A stretch of DNA of 12,148 bases from Streptosporangiaceae bacterium (GTDB lineage: Bacteria; Actinomycetota; Actinomycetes; Streptosporangiales; Streptosporangiaceae). The DNA is taken from assembly GCA_025934635.1 (NCBI GenBank), contig JAICWX010000259.1, positions 1 through 12,148 of the forward strand, given 5' to 3'. Below, one piece after another: positions 1 through 5,292 of this stretch. Every line of letters starts with the position of its first letter. Position 1 is the stretch's first letter. The translations under genes were made by a program, and so were the position numbers. A model generated the notes under the pieces. The model was not told the origin of the DNA. It did not search any database and worked only from the letters and a program-made list of their open reading frames with translations.

Positions 1-1025
1 ACCTCACGTCGCTCGGGTGCGGGCATGGCCCGGTAGGCGGCCGAGCGCAGCAGCGGATGGTGGAACCGCACCCGCGCGCCGATCTCGACCAGGCCCGCGG
101 CCTCGGCCGGCGCCGCCGCATCGGGCCCGATGCCGAGCCGTTCGGCCGCCCGCCACAGCAGGGGCACGTCGCCGACCGGCTCGGCCGCGGCCAGCAGCAG
201 CAGCCGCCGGGTAGCAGCCGGGAGCGGCTCCAGCTGCCGCACGAAACCCTGCTCGATGCGGCTGGTCAGCGGAGTCCCCAGCGGCAGCCCGAAGCCGCCC
301 GCCACCGAGGTCGTCGTCCGCCCGCGGGGCAGGACGAGCAGCGCGAGCGGGTTGCCGGCGGCCTCGCCGAGGAGCCGGTCCCGCACGGTCGCGTCGAGCG
401 ACCCGGGGATGGCCGCGTCCAGCAGCCGGCGTGAGTCCTCGGCGTCCAGCCCCTCGATCGCGAGTTCAGGCAGTCCCTTGAGCTCGTGCTCGCCGCCGGA
501 CTCACGCAGCGCGAACACCAGCGCCACCCGCTCCGCCAGCAGGCGCCGCGCCACGAACGCGAGCGTCTGCACGGACACCCGGTCGAGCCATTGCGCGTCA
601 TCGACGATGCAGACGAGCGGCTGGTCCTCGGCGGCGTCGGCGAGCAGGCTCAGGACGGCCAAGCCGACCAGGAAACGATCCGGCGGGGGACCGGCGCTCA
701 TGCCGAACGCCGTGTTCAGCGCGTCGCGTTGCGGGACCGGCAGATGCCCGAGACGGTCGAACATCGGTGCGCACAGCGCATGCAGGCCGGCGAATGCGAG
801 CTCCATCTCGGATTCGACCCCGGCCACCCGGGCGATCCGGCATCCCTGGGAAATGTCCGCCAGGTACCCCAGCAGGGCGGTCTTGCCGATTCCGGCCTCG
901 CCGCGCAGGACCAGTGCACGACTGTGACCCGCGCGCGTTTCGGCGACGAGTTGATCAAGCAGCTCACGCTCGCGTCCCCGGTCGAGCAACTTCGCCGGTG
1001 AGCGGTGGGTATCAGGCACCGGCAC
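1..1025 (-). CDS. LuxR/LAL-type regulator, AAA ATPase N-terminal part (partial, 3' end beyond window)
   Basis: The frame reads without a stop from a GTG at 1025 to the left edge, giving about 341 residues of the N-terminal part. Residues 42-49 (GEAGIGKT) are a Walker A motif, and 138-148 (VCIVDDAQWLD) are a Walker B motif with the DDAQW(L/A)D signature typical of the AAA_16 ATPase domain of large LuxR (LAL/MalT-like) regulators. The start of the domain (LLDRGRERELLDQLV, about 13-27) also fits the family. In such proteins a ligand or ATP signal controls a C-terminal LuxR helix-turn-helix, which lies outside this window, so the class is inferred. GTG 1025 is preferred because AGGA lies 7 nt upstream; a second GTG at 1019 is possible. 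A 20-bp palindrome (1038-1057) sits directly upstream and may regulate the gene. Confidence is high for the ATPase domain and moderate for the LuxR assignment. Confidence 0.82.
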   Translation of the reverse strand, partial: MPVPDTHRSPAKLLDRGRERELLDQLVAETRAGHSRALVLRGEAGIGKTALLGYLADISQGCRIARVAGVESEMELAFAGLHALCAPMFDRLGHLPVPQRDALNTAFGMSAGPPPDRFLVGLAVLSLLADAAEDQPLVCIVDDAQWLDRVSVQTLAFVARRLLAERVALVFALRESGGEHELKGLPELAIEGLDAEDSRRLLDAAIPGSLDATVRDRLLGEAAGNPLALLVLPRGRTTTSVAGGFGLPLGTPLTSRIEQGFVRQLEPLPAATRRLLLLAAAEPVGDVPLLWRAAERLGIGPDAAAPAEAAGLVEIGARVRFHHPLLRSAAYRAMPAPERRE

Positions 1026-1037
1026 AGAAAAATCCTG

Positions 1038-1057
1038 GCAGAGCAGCCCTGCTCTGC
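1038..1057. promoter_or_regulatory. Perfect 9-bp inverted repeat just upstream of the LuxR-type gene
   Basis: The arms GCAGAGCAG and CTGCTCTGC are exact reverse complements separated by CC. The element ends 12 nt before the GTG at 1025, next to the AGGA ribosome site. It could be a dimer-binding operator or an RNA hairpin in the 5' leader that affects ribosome access. A related half-site (AGCAG/CTGCT) occurs in a second palindrome at 1241-1253. The function is inferred. Confidence 0.45.
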
Positions 1058-1073
1058 GCAACGGCTTACCGCG

Positions 1074-1196
1074 TCACCGGTCTCGCCGCAGGCCGGGCGG
1101 GCGGGCGACCAGGAGCAGGCAGGCGCTGGTCGCCGCGAACCAGCCGGCCAGCCAGGAGATGTCCGCGCCGCCGAGGAGCGCGACGAGCGGGCCGGG
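1074..1196 (-). pseudogene. Relic resembling the C-terminus of an NCS1-type (cytosine/purine) permease
   Basis: Reading leftward from 1196, one frame gives 40 residues ending in TGA at 1074-1076. It begins PGPLVALLGGADISWLAGWF, continues with a hydrophobic stretch (CLLLVA) and ends in a basic tail (RPPGLRRDR). The GGADISWL-G motif followed by a membrane helix and a short basic tail is what I recall from the last helix of NCS1 cytosine/purine/allantoin permeases in actinomycetes. In the same frame TGA precedes it at 1197-1199, and the DNA further right does not continue the protein in an obvious way. This therefore looks like a 3' remnant left after deletion or rearrangement. A chance open frame is the alternative, although the membrane-like character and motif argue against it. 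Confidence 0.42.
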
Positions 1197-1240
1197 TCAC
1201 CCTTCCCCGGGAATGCCTGCTGATCGATGACCGATTTGTG

Positions 1241-1253
1241 CTGCTTTAAGCAG
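1241..1253. repeat. Perfect 13-bp palindrome with AGCAG half-sites
   Basis: CTGCTT and AAGCAG flank a single central T. The half-site resembles that of the 1038-1057 palindrome (AGCAG/CTGCT in the opposite order). It lies about 40 bp upstream of the possible -10 of the DUF1707 gene, so it could be an operator for either divergent gene. Its short length means chance cannot be excluded. Confidence 0.3.
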
Positions 1254-1294
1254 TATTGCCGACGACCGGGAGACTGTACAGGAGCCGGTTGCTG

Positions 1295-1300
1295 GATAAT
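1295..1300 (+). promoter_or_regulatory. Possible -10 box for the DUF1707 gene
   Basis: GATAAT is one mismatch from TATAAT and stands out in this very GC-rich DNA. It lies about 45 nt before the GTG at 1346. No convincing -35 hexamer is visible at 16-18 bp spacing; the nearest candidate is a weak TGTACA at 1275-1280, only 14 bp away. Confidence 0.28.
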
Positions 1301-1345
1301 GGGGGAGAGAATCACGATGCTGGCAGCGGATAGGACGGTGTTCCC

Positions 1346-1900
1346 GTGGAGGCTTTCTGGGAGTCGTTCCGCCTTGACCCGCGGCAGCCTGCACACACGT
1401 CGATGCGCGCTTCGGACGCCGACCGGGAGGTCGTCCGCGCCGTGCTCGTCGATGCTTACGCGGACGGGCGCCTCACCCGCGAGGAGTACGACGACCGGCT
1501 GAACACCCTGTACGCCAGCCGGACCCTCGGTGAACTGCCCGCCCTGGTCGCTGATCTCGTGCTGCCTGACGGCCCGGCCGTGGCGCCGGCGCCGCTGCTG
1601 GCCGCCGAGCTGAGGCAGCGCGGCGCCCGCAAGTGGCGCAAGGACGTGGAGGAGTCGGTCGCGGCCTTCCTCGTCCCCGCCATCATCTGCACCGTGATCT
1701 GGATCGCGGCCACCGGCCGGGGCTTCTTCTGGCCCGCGTTCCCCATGCTGTTCCTCGGGATCAACCTCCTCAAGACCGTCGTGCAGCGCGAATCGGTCAT
1801 CGAGCGCGAAGTCCTGCGGCTGGAAGAGCAGGCGGCCAAGGACGCCGCGCCGGAACTCCCGGCCGGACACGGTGACCCCGGCCAGGCACCGGAGGCGTGA
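1346..1900 (+). CDS. DUF1707 domain protein with two transmembrane segments
   Basis: The 184-residue product carries the DUF1707 signature at about 20-72: RASDADREVVRAVLVDAYAD, then GRLTREEYDDRL and LGELPALVADL. This small helical domain is widespread in actinobacterial membrane and regulatory proteins, and its molecular role is unknown. Two hydrophobic segments follow at about 105-122 and 126-146, matching the short 2TM module often fused to DUF1707. A charged helix (about 148-168) and a hydrophilic tail end the protein, which is probably anchored in the inner membrane with both ends cytoplasmic. The GTG at 1346 has a weak AGGA 10 nt upstream. ATG at 1403 (residue 20) begins exactly at the domain but lacks a ribosome site, so the start is uncertain. 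The gene is convergent with the secreted-protein gene, with a strong hairpin in between. Confidence 0.85.
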   Translation: MEAFWESFRLDPRQPAHTSMRASDADREVVRAVLVDAYADGRLTREEYDDRLNTLYASRTLGELPALVADLVLPDGPAVAPAPLLAAELRQRGARKWRKDVEESVAAFLVPAIICTVIWIAATGRGFFWPAFPMLFLGINLLKTVVQRESVIEREVLRLEEQAAKDAAPELPAGHGDPGQAPEA

Positions 1901-1914
1901 GGCGAGCAGCGGCC

Positions 1915-1950
1915 GGACCCGGGCCGGCCGTGGACGGGCGGCCCGGGCCC
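1915..1950. terminator. Hairpin between convergent genes, probable bidirectional terminator
   Basis: CCCGGGCCG (1918-1926) and CGGCCCGGG (1939-1947) form a perfect 9-bp GC stem. A further CCG/CGG pairing is possible inside the 12-nt loop, and two outer pairs lie beyond one mismatch. It lies between two gene 3' ends (1900 plus strand, 1970 minus strand). There is no T tract, which is common for actinobacterial terminators. Confidence 0.5.
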
Positions 1951-1969
1951 GCTGTTCCCGGCGGCCGCG

Positions 1970-2374
1970 TCACTTCACCTTGACGGTGAAGCTGGCCTTG
2001 GTGGTCCAGGAACTCGTGCTCGGATAGTAGGCGTACGCGGAGTTGCTTCCCTTGGTGTAATGCACGCGGTACTGATGATTGGTGCCGCAGGAGAAGTCGA
2101 GCGTGAACGCCTTGGAGCCGGTGCGGGAGGGCTGGATCGTCGTGCTGCCCGAGCCGAGCTTCTTCCACCAGCCCGCCCCCGTGAGAACCTTGGCGCGCGA
2201 ATCGCTTTTATCCCACTGCACCTTGATCGCCGAGTTCGAGTTGTTCTGGACATGGACCGTGATGCCGCAGCCCGTACTGGCTGAGGCGGGGAGCGCGGTG
2301 GCGGCGCCGACGGCGGTGACCCCGCCCAAGGTGGTGATGAGCGCGGCGGCGCTAGTGGCGATGGCTTTCTTCAT
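1970..2374 (-). CDS. Small secreted protein of unknown function
   Basis: The product is 134 residues. ATG 2374 is chosen over an upstream frame start at 2425 because it opens a textbook signal peptide: MKK, a hydrophobic core of about residues 4-27, and an ASA cleavage site near residue 32. A GGGGGAAG ribosome site lies just upstream. The mature part (about 102 residues) is rich in Ser, Thr, Tyr, Trp and Lys and has two cysteines (36 and 96) likely to form one disulfide. Alternating polar and hydrophobic residues (ITVHVQNNSNSAIKVQW, YRVHYTK, FTVKVK) suggest an all-beta sandwich. I do not recognise a catalytic motif or a named family. A cell-wall-associated or extracellular binding role is possible but not shown. 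Confidence 0.75.
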   Translation of the reverse strand: MKKAIATSAAALITTLGGVTAVGAATALPASASTGCGITVHVQNNSNSAIKVQWDKSDSRAKVLTGAGWWKKLGSGSTTIQPSRTGSKAFTLDFSCGTNHQYRVHYTKGSNSAYAYYPSTSSWTTKASFTVKVK

Positions 2375-2440
2375 GTCTTCCCCCGTGGTTCGTCGGGCCG
2401 GGCCTTTCCCGGCGCCGAGTCCCACTTTCCGGCCGCCCCG

Positions 2441-2455
2441 TTAACGCAGCGCTAA
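2441..2455. promoter_or_regulatory. Imperfect palindrome TTAnCGCnGCGnTAA upstream of the secreted-protein gene
   Basis: The 15 bases TTAACGCAGCGCTAA are symmetric except at three positions (arms TTAnCGC and GCGnTAA). They lie about 67 bp upstream of the secreted-protein ATG at 2374 and 21 bp past the stop of the VOC gene. The AT-containing ends stand out in GC-rich DNA. It is a candidate regulator site for the secreted protein; a weak terminator role is less likely. Confidence 0.33.
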
Positions 2456-2475
2456 CTGCGCACCGGCGAGCCCGC

Positions 2476-2910
2476 TCAGTCGAGACAGAATTCGTTGCCC
2501 TCGACGTCCTGCATCACGAGGCAGGACTCGTTGTCGTCATCGGCCAGCAGCAGCCGCACCCGGACCGCGCCGAGCGCGATCAGCCGGGCGCATTCGGCCT
2601 CCAGGACAGCCAGGCGCTCGTCGCCCACCAGCCCGGTGCCGACCCGCACGTCGAGATGCACCCGGTTCTTGACGACCTTGCCTTCGGGAACCCGCTGGAA
2701 GAACAGCCGCGGGCCCGCACCCGACGGATCCGTGCACGCGAACCATGAGCCCCGCTGCTCCGGCGGCAGCGAGCGGTTGAAATCGTCCCAGGAAGCAAAC
2801 CCGTCCGGGGGCGGCGGCGCGACGTACCCCAGCACCTCGCACCAGAACCGGGCGACGCGCTCAGGTTCCGCGCAGTCAAAGGTGACCTGGACCTGCCTGA
2901 CCGACGCCAT
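2476..2910 (-). CDS. VOC-superfamily (glyoxalase-like) protein
   Basis: The 144-residue protein fits the Glyoxalase_6-like branch of the vicinal oxygen chelate fold. It begins with a beta strand and helix typical of the fold (VQVTFDCAEPERVARFWCEV), has a central NRVHLDVRVG strand with His85, and ends VMQDVEGNEFCLD with Glu140. His and Glu at these places are often metal ligands in VOC enzymes. The substrate cannot be deduced; family members act in glyoxal detoxification, antibiotic binding or ring cleavage, and many are uncharacterised. It starts 9 nt after the PPK2 stop codon and probably belongs to that operon. The sequence TAGGGT then 6 nt then ATG overlaps the PPK2 stop and could give it a leaderless promoter of its own. 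Confidence 0.85.
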   Translation of the reverse strand: MASVRQVQVTFDCAEPERVARFWCEVLGYVAPPPPDGFASWDDFNRSLPPEQRGSWFACTDPSGAGPRLFFQRVPEGKVVKNRVHLDVRVGTGLVGDERLAVLEAECARLIALGAVRVRLLLADDDNESCLVMQDVEGNEFCLD

Positions 2911-2916
2911 CGATCC

Positions 2917-2922
2917 ACCCTA
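2917..2922 (-). promoter_or_regulatory. Possible internal leaderless promoter (-10 TAGGGT) for the first VOC gene
   Basis: On the minus strand TAGGGT ends 6 nt before the ATG at 2910, and its TAG is also the PPK2 stop codon. The same 11-mer TAGGGTGGATC lies upstream of the second VOC gene. The spacing matches leaderless actinobacterial promoters (TANNNT about 7 nt before the start). GGGTGG could instead act as a weak ribosome site. Confidence 0.35.
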
Positions 2923-3693
2923 GCGACCGGGGACCGGGAGGTTTCGTGCGGTCAGGCCGGCTTCGATGGCCCCGACCACTGACTCAGCTACCTTGACCCT
3001 GGCCCACCGCTTGTCCTCGGCCTCGACCAGCACCCACGGGGCGGCGGGGTGATCAGTGCGGTCCAGCATTTCCTCCACGGCCGCCTTGTACTGCCGCCGC
3101 TTGTCGCGATTGCGCCAGTCCTCCGCGGTCAGCTTCCAGGCCTTGAGCGGCTCGCGCTGCCGGGCCTTGAACCGCCTGAGCTGTTCCGCGGACGACAGGT
3201 GCAGCCAGAACTTGACCATGATCATGCCTTCGTCGGCCAGCGTCCGCTCGAACTCGGTGATCTCCCGGTAGGCGCGCCGCCACTGCTGCTCGGTGGCGAA
3301 ACCTTCGACTCGCTCGACCAGGACGCGGCCGTACCAGGACCGGTCCAGCACCGCCATGCCGCCCCAGCCGGGTAGTGCCGGCCAGAACCGCCACAGGAAG
3401 TGATGCCGTTTCTCGTCATAGGTGGGCGCGCTGAACTGGGCGACCCGGACGTGCCGCGGGTCCATCGGCGCGACGAGCCGCTTGATCGCACCGCCCTTGC
3501 CGGAGGCGTCCCACCCCTCGAAGACCACGCAGACCGGCGGCCCGAGCTGCGGATTTTCCCCGATCAGGCCGCCCAGTACCAGCCGCAGCTGCAGCAGCCG
3601 GTCCTGCGCCGCGGCCAGCCGGGCCGCTTCGGCGTCCGGGGTGAGCTTCAGGCTGAGGTCCAGTCCGTCGAGCAGGCCGCCCTTGTCAGCCAT
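2920..3693 (-). CDS. Polyphosphate kinase 2 (PPK2) family protein
   Basis: The 257-residue protein has the full PPK2 core. This includes Walker A in FEGWDASGKGGAIKRL (about 58-72, Lys66), Walker B in VLDRSWYGRVLVERVEGF (about 115-132, Asp117 and Arg118), and the lid region with RRFKARQREPLKAWKLTAEDW (about 173-193). PPK2 enzymes move phosphate between inorganic polyphosphate and nucleoside mono- or diphosphates in the cytoplasm, usually making NTP or NDP from polyphosphate. The subclass (NMP or NDP preference) cannot be fixed from sequence alone. Its length of about 260 residues is normal for a single-domain member. The start is supported by GGGAGGTG 7-8 nt upstream of the ATG. It lies 47 nt after an unrecognised gene and 9 nt before a VOC gene on the same strand, so all three are probably co-transcribed. 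Confidence 0.93.
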   Translation of the reverse strand: MADKGGLLDGLDLSLKLTPDAEAARLAAAQDRLLQLRLVLGGLIGENPQLGPPVCVVFEGWDASGKGGAIKRLVAPMDPRHVRVAQFSAPTYDEKRHHFLWRFWPALPGWGGMAVLDRSWYGRVLVERVEGFATEQQWRRAYREITEFERTLADEGMIMVKFWLHLSSAEQLRRFKARQREPLKAWKLTAEDWRNRDKRRQYKAAVEEMLDRTDHPAAPWVLVEAEDKRWARVKVAESVVGAIEAGLTARNLPVPGR

Positions 3694-3740
3694 GCACTAC
3701 ACCTCCCTCGTCCCCGGCCGGGCCCGCCCCTGCTGACTGG

Positions 3741-4535
3741 TCAGGTGCCGACCGGTGGTTCGCGGATACCGAGCTCAGCCGGGCTCGGCGCCAGTCCCGG
3801 CCAGCTGCCTTCCCGGCTGTCGGCCGAGTCCGCCCAGGCGGCCCGGTCGAAGTCACCGTCCCAGGCCCGCGCCAGCGCCCGGGGCAACCCCCACCAGCCG
3901 AGCCTGGTCAGCCAGCGCTGATCGCTGACGGCACCGATCGCCTCCCAGCACACCAGCGCGGCCTCGAACCCGCGGCCCAGTGACTCGTCGTCCGCGGTGC
4001 CGCCCGCGAACGGATCGTAGGCCACGGCCTCATCGCCGGGTTCGCCCGGGCCGGTGCTCGGGCTCGTGATCTCCGGGCACTGCCGGGCGTACCTGACCAG
4101 CTCCCCGGGCGTGGCGACGGTATTGACGCCCGCCCGGACCAGGCCGATCACGGCGCCGGCCCAGTCCGCCGGGCGGAGCAGCGTCACCGGTTCGAGCAAG
4201 GGCGAGCCGGCGCCGATGTGGCGCCGCGTGGTCGCCAGGGCGCCGGCCGCATCGAGCCACAGGTCCGTGTCGTCGGCCGGTGACCGCTTGCGCGGCCGCT
4301 GGCCCCACGCCGCGCGGGCCAGTTGCCGGTACGGCCACTTGCGGGCCGCGGCCCGGAACCGGGCGGCCTCCGCGGTGAGCTCCGCGACCGGCACCGGCGC
4401 GGCCTGCGCCTCCGGCAGGGCCTCCCGGAGCAGCCTGACCGCGTAGCTCTCCGCGGCATCCCAGGCCAGGCCGAGGTCATCGGGCGCCGGGGCCGCCTCC
4501 CAGGCGTAATAAAGACCTTTCTCGCCGTTCATCAT
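3741..4535 (-). CDS. Uncharacterised 264-residue protein, upstream member of the PPK2 operon
   Basis: I do not recognise this family. The start is taken at the first of two adjacent ATG codons (4535, 4532), with AGG about 8 nt upstream; a GTG at 4538 is also in frame. The frame stays open to 4994, but the added residues are Arg/Pro/Ala-rich and overlap another gene, so they are rejected. The protein is soluble, without a signal peptide or membrane segment, and rich in Trp, Ala and acidic residues. Notable stretches are WDAAESYAVRLLREALPEA (near the N-terminus), KWPYRQLARAAWGQR, a mid-region DWAGAVIGLVRAGVNTVATP, and ALVCWEAIGAVSDQRWLTRL followed by WWGLPRALARAWDGDFD. The helical, tryptophan-rich pattern suggests a helical bundle. 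Co-orientation and 47-nt spacing to PPK2 suggest a shared transcript. Confidence 0.75.
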   Translation of the reverse strand: MMNGEKGLYYAWEAAPAPDDLGLAWDAAESYAVRLLREALPEAQAAPVPVAELTAEAARFRAAARKWPYRQLARAAWGQRPRKRSPADDTDLWLDAAGALATTRRHIGAGSPLLEPVTLLRPADWAGAVIGLVRAGVNTVATPGELVRYARQCPEITSPSTGPGEPGDEAVAYDPFAGGTADDESLGRGFEAALVCWEAIGAVSDQRWLTRLGWWGLPRALARAWDGDFDRAAWADSADSREGSWPGLAPSPAELGIREPPVGT

Positions 4536-4728
4536 CACTGAGCCTATTCGGGGCCGGCCGACCGCGCCATCACCCGCGCCCGCGGCTGGCGCAGCGGCTC
4601 GACGAGGCCCGCGGACGCGGGCTGGTCCTGGTCTGCGGCAGCACGCGCTGGACGCCCAGGACATCGCCCCCGGCACCGGCCGGGACCACGCCGCGAGGGG
4701 TAAAAGGTGGGCGAGCGCGCGCACCATC

Positions 4729-4761
4729 CCCGTTCGGACCAAAGATCTTTGACCGAACGGG
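4729..4761. promoter_or_regulatory. Long nested palindrome (33 nt), operator or terminator
   Basis: Outer arms CCCGTTCGG (4729-4737) and CCGAACGGG (4753-4761) are exact reverse complements. Between them lies a perfect 12-bp palindrome CAAAGATCTTTG (4740-4751), with only an AC versus A asymmetry at the join. It lies in the 269-nt non-coding gap 4536-4804, 44 nt after the stop of the second VOC gene and 194 nt before the start of the unrecognised gene. The AT-rich centre in GC-rich DNA favours a protein-binding site. A terminator for the VOC transcript is also plausible, although there is no T tract. Confidence 0.5.
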
Positions 4762-4804
4762 CTGGCTGCCACGCCCCGCCCCCGCCTTTCCGGCGTCCGG
4801 CGCG

Positions 4805-5206
4805 TCAGGCCTTCGGCAGGAGCACCTCTCCTTCGAGGCCGTCCGGATCGCGGAAGAAGATGCTGAGCGCTCCGCCGAAGTCGTTGACGGTGCCGTCGCT
4901 CGCCCCGCTGTCGACGAGCCGGCCCCGGATTATCTCGAAGGCCTCGGCGGAGGCGGCCGCCAGCCCGACGTGATCGATGCGCCCCCGGCCCCACATCGGC
5001 GTCTGCCGGTCGGCTTCGGTGTTGCCGTCGATCACGAAGACATTGAGCTGGGTGGCTGGCCCGATGTCGATGACCGTCATCGTCTCGCCCGGCCCGTGGC
5101 TGCGGGTCGGCCCGATCACGGCGTCGAACACCTGCTGGTAGAAACGGCCCAGCCGGCCGACGTCCTTCGAGATCCAGGCAATATGGTTCACGCCGTCCAG
5201 CAGCAT
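4805..5206 (-). CDS. VOC-superfamily (glyoxalase/bleomycin-resistance-like) protein
   Basis: This 133-residue single-domain VOC protein starts GVNHIAWISKDVGRLGRFYQ, the classic first beta strand with His8 and the following helix. It has DHVGLA around His79, and DPDGLEGEVLL near the C-terminus with Glu125 or Glu127. These positions match metal-binding His/Glu sites of lyase and dioxygenase members, so an active metalloenzyme is possible. The substrate is unknown. ATG 5206 is well supported by GAGAGGAG about 6 nt upstream. The gene is divergent from the AfsR-like regulator with 92 nt between them, so the two could share regulation. The first VOC gene is a different branch of the superfamily and not an obvious recent duplicate. 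Confidence 0.88.
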   Translation of the reverse strand: MLLDGVNHIAWISKDVGRLGRFYQQVFDAVIGPTRSHGPGETMTVIDIGPATQLNVFVIDGNTEADRQTPMWGRGRIDHVGLAAASAEAFEIIRGRLVDSGASDGTVNDFGGALSIFFRDPDGLEGEVLLPKA

Positions 5207-5233
5207 GCCGGCTCCTCTCGCGGCCTCGGATCC

Positions 5234-5239
5234 ACCCTA
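5234..5239 (-). promoter_or_regulatory. Possible -10 (TAGGGT) for the second VOC gene, in an 11-mer shared with the first
   Basis: On the minus strand TAGGGT lies 27 nt upstream of ATG 5206, leaving room for a short leader with the GAGAGGAG ribosome site. It is part of TAGGGTGGATC, which also occurs at the start of the other VOC gene. No clear -35 is visible. Confidence 0.32.
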
Positions 5240-5286
5240 TTGCCTGGCCGGTAGCCGAAGGATTCTGGGCCCTCGAGGCGCGCTTC

Positions 5287-5292
5287 TAGACT
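5287..5292 (+). promoter_or_regulatory. Leaderless-type promoter (-10 TAGACT) of the AfsR-like regulator gene
   Basis: TAGACT fits the actinobacterial TANNNT -10 and ends 6 nt before the GTG at 5299, with no Shine-Dalgarno in between. Transcription would begin at or next to the start codon. No recognisable -35 lies at standard spacing. Confidence 0.5.

Larger units (their letters stand above)
1026..1345. other. Gene-poor intergenic region between divergent genes
   Basis: This 320-nt gap separates the divergent LuxR-type gene and the DUF1707 gene. It holds two perfect palindromes (1038-1057 and 1241-1253), a short permease-like relic on the minus strand (1074-1196) and a possible -10 box for the rightward gene (GATAAT at 1295-1300). 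I see no complete gene: the open frames here are shadows with no recognisable domain. Confidence 0.6.

Noticed and set aside
716..1870. Minus-strand open frame of 384 aa across the LuxR-type gene start and the DUF1707 gene
   Set aside because: It is out of frame with the real ATPase domain and antisense to DUF1707; no motif is visible.
4580..4710. Plus-strand stretch reading RLAQRLDEARGRGLVLVCG, possibly a regulator ATPase relic
   Set aside because: Only about 25 residues look protein-like, with no Walker motif or start; too little to separate from chance.
4536..4994. N-terminal extension of the unrecognised protein
   Set aside because: Arg/Pro/Ala-rich low-complexity sequence overlapping the VOC gene; ATG 4535 has a ribosome site.
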